Shown here: one piece after another, positions 1 through 5,668 of the stretch
How the letters are laid out: every line of letters starts with the position of its first letter
Numbering within the stretch: position 1 is the first letter of the stretch
DNA from: Pseudomonadota bacterium
GTDB taxonomy: Bacteria; Pseudomonadota; Gammaproteobacteria; Burkholderiales; Burkholderiaceae_E
DNA: 10,331 bases
Reading direction: 5' to 3'
Assembly (NCBI GenBank): GCA_023389175.1
Contig: JAEWEW010000256.1
Location: 1-10,331 of the forward strand
Position numbers and translations under genes: made by a program
The notes under the pieces: model-generated
The model's input: the letters and a program-made list of their open reading frames with translations, nothing else
Database searches by the model: none
What the model was told of the DNA's origin: nothing

Positions 1-304
1 CCTGGCCGCGCATGTAGATCATGCCGTTGATGCTGGAGCAGCCGCCCAGCGCCTTGCCGCGCGGATAGCGCAACCGGCGCCCATTCAGGCCCGGCTCGGC
101 CTCCGTCTGGTAGAGCCAGTCCGTGCGCGGGTTGCCGATGCAGTACAGGTAACCGACCGGGATGTGGATCCAGTGGTAGTTGTCCTTCCTGCCGGCTTCG
201 AGCAGCAGGACGCGACGGCTGGAATCCGAGGTCAGGCGATTGGCGAGCAGGCAGCCGGCGGTACCGGCTCCCACGATGACGTAGTCGAAGGTCTGGTCGC
301 TCAC
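1..304 (-). CDS. GMC-family FAD-dependent oxidoreductase, N-terminal part (C-terminus beyond window)
   Basis: The visible 101 residues are the N-terminal FAD-binding end of a glucose-methanol-choline oxidoreductase (choline dehydrogenase, alcohol dehydrogenase and polyethylene glycol dehydrogenase relatives). Residues 7-17 (DYVIVGAGTAG) form the Rossmann dinucleotide loop GxGxxG, residues 32-38 (VLLLEAG) end in the acidic residue expected to bind the ribose of FAD, and residues 81-99 carry the GMC signature (PRGKALGGCSSINGM, then IYMRG). The start is GTG, chosen because a strong AGGAGG ribosome-binding sequence sits seven bases upstream and there is no signal peptide, as expected for a cytoplasmic or membrane-associated flavoprotein. 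Family members usually run to about 530-560 residues, so roughly four fifths lies left of the window. It follows the Bug binding-protein gene on the same strand after 130 bases that include a hairpin. It presumably oxidises an alcohol, but the substrate is not readable from this end. Confidence 0.93.
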   Translation of the reverse strand, partial: MSDQTFDYVIVGAGTAGCLLANRLTSDSSRRVLLLEAGRKDNYHWIHIPVGYLYCIGNPRTDWLYQTEAEPGLNGRRLRYPRGKALGGCSSINGMIYMRGQ

Positions 305-367
305 TGTCTTGCCTCCTTTCGCGCCGCGCGTCAGCCTCGCTCGCGAGGCCGGGCGCTGCCTGCGCCG

Positions 368-403
368 GGGCGCGCCTCGGAGACGTGCCTCGGAGGCGCG
401 CCC
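368..403 (-). terminator. GC-rich hairpin between the Bug gene and the GMC gene
   Basis: An 11-base arm at 368-378 (GGGCGCGCCTC) is exactly complementary to 393-403 (GAGGCGCGCCC), with a 14-base loop. It begins about 30 bases after the stop codon of the Bug-family gene. There is no T-tract on either side, so it is not a canonical Rho-independent terminator. It may attenuate read-through or stabilise the 3' end of the upstream message. The inverted repeat is certain; the role is inferred. Confidence 0.4.
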
Positions 404-434
404 TCCGATCGATTGTATGCCCGTCCTCGGACGC

Positions 435-1466
435 CTATTCGACCGTCGCCCCGGAGAACCGGATGACCTCGGCCCAGCGCTTGACGTCCTCTTCCACGAA
501 CCGGGCGAAGGCCTCGGGCGACATCGACTTCGGCGTCGCGCCGTCGTTCTCGAGACGCCGCTTGAAGGCGTCGGATTCCACCGCGGCGACGGCGGCCTCG
601 TGCAGGCGCGCGGTGACCTCCGCCGAAAGACCCGCCGGGCCGAACAGCCCGAACCAGGCGTTCGACTCGAAGCCCTTCAGCGTCTCGCCGATCGGCTTCA
701 CGCCCGGAAACTGCGGCATCGGCTCGGTGCTGGTCACGCCGAGCACCTTGATCTTGCCGCCGTTCAGGTGCGGCTGGACGTTGATGGTGCTGGCGAACAT
801 CAGCTCCACCTGCCCTGCCAGCACGTCGGTCAGCGCCGGGCCGGTGCCCTTGTAGGGCACGTTGACGATGTCGACGCCGCTCATCATCTTGAACTTGTCG
901 CCGGCCATGTGCAGGGACGAGCCGGTCGCGCCGATCGCGAAGTTCAGCTTGCCCGGATGCTTCTTCGCGTAGTCGATCAGCTCGGCGGTATCGTTGACCG
1001 GCAGGTCGCGATGGGCGATCAGCACGCTCGGCACGGTGGCCACCATGGTGATCGGGGTGAAGTCGCGAATCGGGTCGAATGGCAGCTTCTTGTAAAGCGT
1101 GGCATTGATGGTGTGCCCGGTGAAGCTCATCAGGATGGTGTCGCCGTCCGGCTTGCTCTTCGCCACGATGTCGGCCGCGATGTTGCCGCCCGCGCCCGCC
1201 TTGTTCTCCACCACCACCGGCCGGCCCAGCCGCTGGCTCATGATGTCGCTCATCGTGCGAGCCAGCGTATCGGTGGTGCCGCCCGCCGGCGCGCCGACGA
1301 CGATGCGCAGCGGCTGGTCCGCGGCCCGCCCCGTCGCGGGCGCGAAGGCGGCAAGCGTGCCGGCGCCAAGCAGCAGGGCCGCAAGCCCTAGCGTTGCCTG
1401 GCGCCGTGCCGAACGCGTCCGCGCAGCCGCTGCCACCGCCGGCATCCTTCCGAAGTTACCCGTCAT
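435..1466 (-). CDS. Bug-family (TctC-type) periplasmic solute-binding protein
   Basis: This 343-residue protein is a tripartite tricarboxylate transporter receptor of the Bug family, which captures carboxylates and similar small molecules in the periplasm. An Arg-rich start and hydrophobic stretch (about residues 25-42) form a signal peptide, with likely cleavage after GRA near residue 48. The twin Arg at 21-22 is Tat-like but not consensus. Mature-protein hallmarks are RIVVGAPAGGTTDTLAR (54-70, the ligand-binding loop), VVVENKAGAGGN (84-95), KSKPDGDTILM and LPFDPIRDFTPIT (128-140). The length is typical for the family. The reading frame is open up to 1598, but ATG at 1466 is preferred because GGGAG lies about eight bases upstream and the signal peptide then starts properly. 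No tctA or tctB membrane gene is visible, so it may be an orphan receptor, which is common in Burkholderiales. It is divergent from the hydro-lyase pair, suggesting its ligand could be that pathway's substrate (inference). Confidence 0.93.
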   Translation of the reverse strand: MTGNFGRMPAVAAAARTRSARRQATLGLAALLLGAGTLAAFAPATGRAADQPLRIVVGAPAGGTTDTLARTMSDIMSQRLGRPVVVENKAGAGGNIAADIVAKSKPDGDTILMSFTGHTINATLYKKLPFDPIRDFTPITMVATVPSVLIAHRDLPVNDTAELIDYAKKHPGKLNFAIGATGSSLHMAGDKFKMMSGVDIVNVPYKGTGPALTDVLAGQVELMFASTINVQPHLNGGKIKVLGVTSTEPMPQFPGVKPIGETLKGFESNAWFGLFGPAGLSAEVTARLHEAAVAAVESDAFKRRLENDGATPKSMSPEAFARFVEEDVKRWAEVIRFSGATVE

Positions 1467-1591
1467 GTCTGCTTCTCCCGTCCAGGATGATCGATGCCTA
1501 CCGCCGCTATTCTGGCCGCCGCCGGACGCGCGGACCGTCGGCGACCCTGCGGTCGCAAGGGCGCCTCGCGGCAGTGCACCGGGCGGGTCGT

Positions 1592-1620
1592 TTGACACCG
1601 GCGACGCCGGCCCCTATCGT
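1592..1620 (+). promoter_or_regulatory. Sigma70-type promoter for the hydro-lyase operon
   Basis: A perfect -35 box TTGACA (1592-1597) is followed after exactly 17 bases by TATCGT (1615-1620), which matches four of six positions of the -10 consensus. Transcription would start near 1626-1628, about 26 bases before the GTG of the large subunit. It lies in the 186-base divergent gap shared with the Bug gene. Boxes and spacing are directly visible; activity is inferred. Confidence 0.6.
1598..1610. promoter_or_regulatory. Palindrome within the promoter spacer, candidate operator
   Basis: CCGGC-GAC-GCCGG is a perfect 5-base inverted repeat with a 3-base centre, filling most of the spacer between the -35 and -10 boxes. 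A repressor bound there would block RNA polymerase. Short GC palindromes are frequent in DNA of this composition, so chance is a real alternative. No regulator gene for this cluster is visible in the window. Confidence 0.3.
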
Positions 1621-1626
1621 GGCCTG

Positions 1627-1656
1627 ATGACTTTCGATCGCATTCACCTGCCGTGA
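1627..1656 (+). other. Possible nine-codon leader ORF overlapping the large-subunit start
   Basis: ATG at 1627 opens a nine-residue reading frame (MTFDRIHLP) whose TGA at 1654-1656 overlaps the GTG start of the large subunit at 1653 in a GTGA junction. The ATG coincides with the transcription start predicted from the promoter at 1592-1620, so the message could begin leaderless on this codon. The large subunit has no clear Shine-Dalgarno sequence of its own, which would fit translational coupling. It has only one Leu and no codon run typical of an attenuator. Chance occurrence is quite possible. Confidence 0.25.
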
Positions 1657-2942
1657 CCGCCCCTGCCCTGCCACCTCGCACGCTCGCCCAGAAGCTGGTC
1701 GCCCGCGCCGCCGGCCGGGACCAGGTCGAGCCCGGAGAGACCGTCGTCTGCCGGGTCGACCTCGCCATGTCGCATGACTCGAGCGGGCCACGCCGCGTGG
1801 CACCCCTGCTGCAGCGCCTGGGCGTGCCGCTGCGCGATCCCGCGCGCTACGTGCTGGTGACGGACCACTATGTGCCGGCAGAATCGGAGGAATCCGCCGC
1901 CATCCTGCGGTTCACCCGCGACTGGTCGCGCGAGACCGGCGTCACGCTGCACGACGAGGAAGGCATCTGCCATGTGGTGCTGCCGGAGAAGGGACATGTC
2001 CGTCCGGGCATGTTCATCGTCGGCGGCGACAGCCACTCCTGCACCGGCGGCGCCTTCGGCGCGTACATGTTCGGCATCGGCGCCACCGAAATGGCCGGGG
2101 TGCTGGCCACCGGCACCATCTGGCTGAACGTCCCGGAGACCATTCGCATGCAATGGGACGGTCGCTTCCAGCCGGCGGTATCCGCCAAGGACGTCATGCT
2201 GTTCCTCTGCGGCCGGTTCGGCATGGACGGCGGCCGCTACCAGGCGGTGGAGTTCGGCGGCGACGCCGTCGCCGCGATGCCGATGCAGGAGCGCATGACC
2301 CTGTGCAACATGACGGCGGAGCTCGGTGGCCAGGCCGGCCTGGTGGCGCCGGACCGTGTCACGATGGACTACCTGCGGCAGGCCGGCGTGCCGGACGAAG
2401 CGCTCGCCGAGGCCGAAAGCTGGGCGAGCGATCCGGGCGCGCGCTTGCTCGAGCATCATCGGTTCGACGCCGCGGCGCTCGCGCCGCAAGTGGCGGCGCC
2501 GCACAGCCCGGCCAATGCCGCGCCGGTGGACGCGTATGCCGGACAGGCGATCGACGTCGCCTACATCGGCGCCTGCACCGGCGCGAAGCTCGAGGACCTG
2601 CGCATGGCCGCGCGCGTGCTGCGCGGGCGTCGCCCGGCTGCGGGCGTCACCCTGATGGTGGCACCGGCATCGCGGCAGGACGAGGAGACCGCCCGGGCCG
2701 AGGGCACGCTCGCCGCCCTGCTCGAGGGCGGGGCGCAGCTGCTGCCCAACGCCTGCGGCGCCTGCGCCGGCTATGGCCGGCACCGATTCGGCGAGGACGT
2801 GCGCGTGGTCTCGTCGACGGCCCGCAACTTCAAGGGCCGCATGGGCGCCGCCTCGAGCAGGGTCTGGCTGGCGTCCCCGGCCACGGTGGCCGCCTCGGCG
2901 CTGGAAGGCAGGATCGCCGATCCGCGGGAGCACTGGCTGTGA
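1653..2942 (+). CDS. Aconitase/isopropylmalate-dehydratase family hydro-lyase, large subunit
   Basis: The 429-residue protein is the catalytic [4Fe-4S] subunit of a two-subunit dehydratase/isomerase of the LeuC/homoaconitase type, acting in the cytoplasm on a hydroxy di- or tricarboxylate. Visible hallmarks are TLAQKLVARAAGR near the N-terminus, VDLAMSHD (35-42), EGICHVVLPEKG (103-114), GGDSHSCTGGAFGA (124-137) and GIGATEMAGVLATG (141-154). The cluster cysteines are expected to be Cys308 (IGACTG), Cys368 and Cys371 (NACGAC), followed by SSTARNFKGRMG (387-398). The GTG start is supported by family alignment from residue 10 onward; a later ATG at residue 39 would remove conserved sequence. The length fits the class with separate small subunits (about 420 residues). 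GAC-TG replaces the usual GSCTN of LeuC, and the neighbours are not leucine-biosynthesis genes, so a catabolic paralogue is likelier than leucine synthesis. It overlaps the small-subunit gene by four bases. Confidence 0.93.
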   Translation: MTAPALPPRTLAQKLVARAAGRDQVEPGETVVCRVDLAMSHDSSGPRRVAPLLQRLGVPLRDPARYVLVTDHYVPAESEESAAILRFTRDWSRETGVTLHDEEGICHVVLPEKGHVRPGMFIVGGDSHSCTGGAFGAYMFGIGATEMAGVLATGTIWLNVPETIRMQWDGRFQPAVSAKDVMLFLCGRFGMDGGRYQAVEFGGDAVAAMPMQERMTLCNMTAELGGQAGLVAPDRVTMDYLRQAGVPDEALAEAESWASDPGARLLEHHRFDAAALAPQVAAPHSPANAAPVDAYAGQAIDVAYIGACTGAKLEDLRMAARVLRGRRPAAGVTLMVAPASRQDEETARAEGTLAALLEGGAQLLPNACGACAGYGRHRFGEDVRVVSSTARNFKGRMGAASSRVWLASPATVAASALEGRIADPREHWL

Positions 2943-3466
2943 GCGCCGGACCATCCGCGGCTGCGCCGGTTGGCCGCCCGGTTGCCGGCGGCGGGCGCAT
3001 CTGGCGCTTCGGCGACGGCATCGACACGGATGCAATGGCGCCCGGCCGGTACATGAAGCTCGGCATCGAGGCGATCGCGAAGCACTGCATGGAAGACGCG
3101 CGGCCCGAGTTCGCGCGCGAGGCGCGCCCGGGCGACCTGGTGGTGGCGGGACGCAACTTCGGCGTCGGCTCGTCGCGCGAGCAGGCGCCGCAGGCGCTTG
3201 CCGCGCTCGGGATCGCGGCGGTGGTGGCGCAATCCTTTGCCGGGCTCTTCTACCGCAACGCGGTGAACCTCGGCCTGCCGGTGCTCGTCTGCCGGGACAT
3301 CGACGCGCTCGCCGACGGCCGGCGGGCGTCCTTCGATCTGGATGCCGCGACGCTCACGCTCGAGGACGCGACCGTCGTGCAGCTCGAGCCGATACCGGCG
3401 TTCCTCAGGGAGATCATCAACGCCGGCGGGCTGATTCCGCACCTGGAGAAGACGCTCGCCCGCTGA
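2939..3466 (+). CDS. Aconitase/isopropylmalate-dehydratase family hydro-lyase, small subunit
   Basis: This 175-residue swivel-domain subunit pairs with the preceding large subunit. GTG at 2939 overlaps the upstream TGA (GTGA), indicating translational coupling and fixed stoichiometry. Conserved elements are FGDGIDTDAMAPGRYM (24-39), the active-site loop RNFGVGSSREQAPQAL (72-87) and QSFAGLFYRNAVNLGLPVL. In this family the tetrapeptide following the DTD element helps choose the substrate; from memory it is YLRT-like in isopropylmalate enzymes and YLVY-like in homoaconitases. Here it reads YMKL (38-41), so neither substrate can be assigned. The loop has Val76 where many relatives have Cys (NFGCGSSRE). 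The first 19 residues are Gly/Ala/Pro-rich and may be disordered; no better start is visible downstream. Candidate substrates include isopropylmalate-like, citrate-like or 2,3-dimethylmalate-like acids, and none is demonstrated. Confidence 0.92.
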   Translation: MSAGPSAAAPVGRPVAGGGRIWRFGDGIDTDAMAPGRYMKLGIEAIAKHCMEDARPEFAREARPGDLVVAGRNFGVGSSREQAPQALAALGIAAVVAQSFAGLFYRNAVNLGLPVLVCRDIDALADGRRASFDLDAATLTLEDATVVQLEPIPAFLREIINAGGLIPHLEKTLAR

Positions 3467-3468
3467 AT

Positions 3469-3506
3469 GTCGGACTGCAGCCCCGGCCGGGGTGCCCTCT
3501 CCCGAC
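3469..3506. terminator. Inverted repeats between convergent hydro-lyase and cupin genes
   Basis: The 45-base gap between convergent stop codons contains the perfect 12-base palindrome CCCCGGCCGGGG (3481-3492), flanked by GTCGG (3469-3473) and CCGAC (3502-3506), which could close an outer stem. No T-tract follows on either strand. Position suggests a bidirectional 3'-end structure, but the function is inferred. Confidence 0.35.
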
Positions 3507-3511
3507 TTCCG

Positions 3512-3889
3512 CTAACTGCCCTGGCCGAGCCCCGCGGGACCGCGGCCCTGCAGCTTGTCGCCGCGTCGCTCCAGGAAGACGGTGATCAGCACCGACGCGT
3601 CCTCGATCGCCCGCAGGGAATGGACCTCGTCGCCGCGCAGGTAGAGCATCCACCCGGCCTCGAGGCGGCGCACGCTGGCGGAGCTCACCTCGACCACGCC
3701 CTCGAGGCACTGGATGGTGAGCTCGCCGGCCAGCTTGTGCGGCGGGATCTCCTTGCCAGCGAGGAGGACCAGCCGCATCACTTCGAGATCCTCTGCCTTG
3801 AAGAGGGCGGTGCTGACGGTCGACCGCAGCCGAGGGCCGAGCGGCCGCACGTCGATCAGGTCCCCGGATCCGGCATGCTCCAGTGCCAT
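3512..3889 (-). CDS. Small single-domain cupin protein
   Basis: The 125-residue protein has one cupin beta-barrel. The first motif region reads AGKEIPPHKLAGELTIQCLEG (from residue 44), with His51 and Glu56 as possible metal ligands; the second reads MLYLRGDEVHSLRAIEDASVL, with His90. Only one His is seen in motif 1 instead of the canonical HxH, so metal binding may be incomplete. ATG at 3889 has AGGAG about nine bases upstream, and that ribosome site lies in the end of the lyase gene, leaving only three bases between the two genes: they are almost certainly co-transcribed. Small cupins of this form commonly sense or bind small acids or act as minor enzymes, and its role here is unknown. The C-terminus (GDKLQGRGPAGLGQGS) is Gly-rich and probably flexible. 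Confidence 0.85.
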   Translation of the reverse strand: MALEHAGSGDLIDVRPLGPRLRSTVSTALFKAEDLEVMRLVLLAGKEIPPHKLAGELTIQCLEGVVEVSSASVRRLEAGWMLYLRGDEVHSLRAIEDASVLITVFLERRGDKLQGRGPAGLGQGS

Positions 3890-3892
3890 TGC

Positions 3893-4762
3893 TCAATCTC
3901 CTGTCCGGCCCGACGCTCCGGGCTCGGGGCGCGCGAAGCGCTGGTTGATCTCCTTGAAGGCGATCGCGTCGTTGGCGAAGCCGAACGTGCCGTTCTCCTT
4001 CACCTCGCGCGCGGCCCGCAGGAACGCGCCGAGCGCCGCCCGGGCGAAGGCGCTGCCCACGCTGATCCGTTTGACGCCGAGCGCCTGCAGGTCCGCCACT
4101 GTCAGGTCGACGCCCGACAGGCCCATGATCACGTTGACCGGCCGCTCCACCGACGATACCACCGCGGCGATCTGCTCGCGGGTGGTCAGCGCCGGCGCGT
4201 ACAGCACGTCGGCGCCGGCTTCCTGGTAGGCCTGCAGGCGCCGGATGGTGTCGTCCAGGTCGCGCACTCCGACGAGGAAGTTCTCGGCCCGGGCCGTGAG
4301 CGTGAATGGAAAGGGCAGCCCGCGTGCCGCCTCCACTGCCGCCCTTATCCGCTCCACCGCGAGGTCGAACGGGTAGATCGGCTCATCGGCCCGCCCGGTT
4401 GCATCCTCGATCGAGCCGCCCACCAGCCCGGCCGCCGCGCCGAGGCGGATCGTCTCCGCCACCGTTTCCGGGTCGTCGCCGAAGCCGTTCTCCAGGTCCG
4501 CGCTCACCGGCAGGTCCGTCGCCGCGACGATCTCGCGGACATGCCGCAGCATCGCATCGCGGCCGACCTCGTTGTCGCGCACGCCTAGGCTGAACGCGTA
4601 GCCCGCGCTGGTGGAGGCGAGCGCCTCGTAGCCGAGCTGCGCGAGCAGCCGCGCCGTCCCGACATCCCAGGGGTTGGGTATCACGAAGATGCCGGGCCGA
4701 CGGTGCAGATCGCGGAAGCGTTCCGCCTTCTCCTGCTGCTGCTTGCTGGTCACATCGGTCAT
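3893..4762 (-). CDS. PEP mutase/isocitrate lyase superfamily enzyme
   Basis: The 289-residue protein is a TIM-barrel enzyme of the COG2513-like isocitrate lyase/PEP phosphonomutase group, whose members cleave or rearrange C-C or C-P bonds beside a carboxylate with Mg2+. Diagnostic segments are FVIPNPWDVGTARLL (26-40), STSAGYAFSLG (50-60), VSADLENGFGDDP (86-98), GGSIED (115-120), FTLTARAENFL (153-163) and GADVLYAPAL (183-192). Asp89, Glu91 and Glu119 are the probable metal or water ligands. The family's second acid is often Asp (DxD), here Glu91. It lacks the KKCGH catalytic motif of true isocitrate lyases and the EDK-type loop of PEP mutase, so the reaction is unassigned; 2-methylisocitrate lyase-like, dimethylmalate lyase-like or oxaloacetate decarboxylase-like activity are possibilities. 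ATG at 4762 is chosen over an upstream in-frame ATG at 4819 because GGGAG sits just before it and homology begins shortly after. It heads a two-gene unit with the cupin. Confidence 0.9.
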   Translation of the reverse strand: MTDVTSKQQQEKAERFRDLHRRPGIFVIPNPWDVGTARLLAQLGYEALASTSAGYAFSLGVRDNEVGRDAMLRHVREIVAATDLPVSADLENGFGDDPETVAETIRLGAAAGLVGGSIEDATGRADEPIYPFDLAVERIRAAVEAARGLPFPFTLTARAENFLVGVRDLDDTIRRLQAYQEAGADVLYAPALTTREQIAAVVSSVERPVNVIMGLSGVDLTVADLQALGVKRISVGSAFARAALGAFLRAAREVKENGTFGFANDAIAFKEINQRFARPEPGASGRTGD

Positions 4763-4789
4763 CTGCGTCTCCCGGAATCGCACGACGTC

Positions 4790-4819
4790 ATGGTAGTTTT
4801 CAATGCCGCTCGATACCAA
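4790..4819 (-). promoter_or_regulatory. Weak candidate promoter for the lyase-cupin unit
   Basis: On the minus strand TTGGTA (4819-4814) is separated by 18 bases from TACCAT (4795-4790), each matching four of six consensus positions. Transcription would begin about 20 bases before the lyase ATG, leaving room for its ribosome site. The match is modest and could be chance. Confidence 0.25.
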
Positions 4820-4881
4820 CCGGCCGGCACAACCGCCTTGACCGACTGCCCTACACCCCGCAGCCCGCGGCTTCCCTAGCC

Positions 4882-5631
4882 ATGGATCACTTCCTGCCGC
4901 AGGGCCTTTCCGTCGGCTGGGCCGTCGCCCTGGTGGCCGCGTCCTTCGTCACCGCCGGCATCTCCGCGGCCTTCGGCCTGGGCGGCGGGGTGGCGATGCT
5001 CGCCATCCTGCTGGCGGTGCTGCCACCGGCCATCGTGCTGCCGATCCACGGCATCGTGCAGGCTGGATCCAATGCCGGACGCGCAGTCTCGCTGCGCTCG
5101 GAGATCCGGCGCCCGGTGCTCGGATGGTTCGCACTCGGCACGGCGATCGGCATCGTGGCCGCGAGCCTGGTGCTGGTGGCGCTGCCCACGGCCACGCTGC
5201 AGTGGATCCTCGGCGTCTTCATCCTCTGGAGCGTGTGGGGTCCGAAGCCGAAGGGCCGCCGGGTGCCGGATGCCGGATTCCTGGCGGTGGGCGCCGGCGC
5301 CAGCTTCTGCACCATGTTCGTCGGCGCGACCGGCCCGATGGTGGCCGCGTTCTGGGACGTGAAGCGCATGGGCCGGCTCGCCGTGGTAGCCACCCATGCC
5401 GCCTGCATGCTGGTGCAGCACCTGGCCAAGGTCGTCGCCTTCGGTGTCCTCGGTTTCGCCTTCGCCGAATGGGCCGTGGTGGTGGCGGCGATGCTGGCGG
5501 CCGGCCAGGCCGGCACCCTGGTGGGCGCCAGGATCCTGAAGGCGATGCCGGAGCGGATGTTCGGGATCGCCTTCAAGGCATTGCTCACCCTGCTGGCACT
5601 GCGCCTGCTCTGGTCGGCCTGGCAGGGCTGA
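4882..5631 (+). CDS. TauE/SafE-family membrane permease
   Basis: The 249-residue protein is an integral inner-membrane protein of the TauE/SafE (DUF81) family, whose characterised members export sulfite, sulfoacetate or other organic anions. About seven or eight hydrophobic segments are visible, near residues 12-30, 35-55, 78-101, 105-119, 131-157, 166-191, 194-215 and 228-247. Family-typical features include the Gly-rich AAFGLGGGVAML (29-40), HGIVQAGSNAGRAVSLRSEI (56-75) after the second segment, and in the second half FVGATGPMVAAFW (146-158). The length fits the family. No clear Shine-Dalgarno sequence precedes ATG 4882; the next in-frame ATG, at residue 39, would cut off the first membrane segment, so 4882 is kept. 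It is divergent from the lyase-cupin unit. It might export a product of that pathway or an unrelated anion; the substrate cannot be inferred from sequence alone. Confidence 0.9.
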   Translation: MDHFLPQGLSVGWAVALVAASFVTAGISAAFGLGGGVAMLAILLAVLPPAIVLPIHGIVQAGSNAGRAVSLRSEIRRPVLGWFALGTAIGIVAASLVLVALPTATLQWILGVFILWSVWGPKPKGRRVPDAGFLAVGAGASFCTMFVGATGPMVAAFWDVKRMGRLAVVATHAACMLVQHLAKVVAFGVLGFAFAEWAVVVAAMLAAGQAGTLVGARILKAMPERMFGIAFKALLTLLALRLLWSAWQG

Positions 5632-5634
5632 ACG

Positions 5635-5667
5635 CCGCGCCAGGCCGCGAAGCCGCCGCCGGCGCGG
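5635..5667. terminator. Inverted repeat between convergent permease and VOC genes
   Basis: CCGCGCC (5635-5641) pairs exactly with GGCGCGG (5661-5667) around a 19-base loop that itself holds a GGC/GCC mini-stem. It occupies nearly the whole 37-base gap between the two convergent stop codons. No T-tract is present. A bidirectional termination or 3'-end role is inferred from position. Confidence 0.4.
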
Positions 5668-5668
5668 A

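Noticed and set aside
309..1391. Long plus-strand open frame opposite the Bug-family gene
   Set aside because: It is antisense to a gene with clear family motifs and a signal peptide; the translation is Arg/Ala/His-rich with no domain, typical of shadow frames in high-GC DNA.
1467..1598. Upstream extension of the Bug-family gene to an alternative start at 1598
   Set aside because: It would bury the signal peptide behind 44 low-complexity residues, and a good ribosome site precedes the ATG at 1466.
1644..3035. Minus-strand open frame opposite the hydro-lyase large subunit
   Set aside because: The plus strand carries unmistakable aconitase-family motifs throughout; the antisense product resembles no family.
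1653..3466. Direct assignment of the hydro-lyase pair as leuC and leuD
   Set aside because: There are no leucine-pathway neighbours, and the substrate loop and cysteine-motif context differ, so the family is named without the gene symbol.
3893..4762. Assignment as methylisocitrate lyase (prpB)
   Set aside because: It lacks the KKCGH-type catalytic motif, and prpC and prpD are absent.
4838..4866. TTGACC as a -35 box for the TauE/SafE permease
   Set aside because: No acceptable -10 sequence lies at 16-18 bases; the downstream DNA is G/C-rich.
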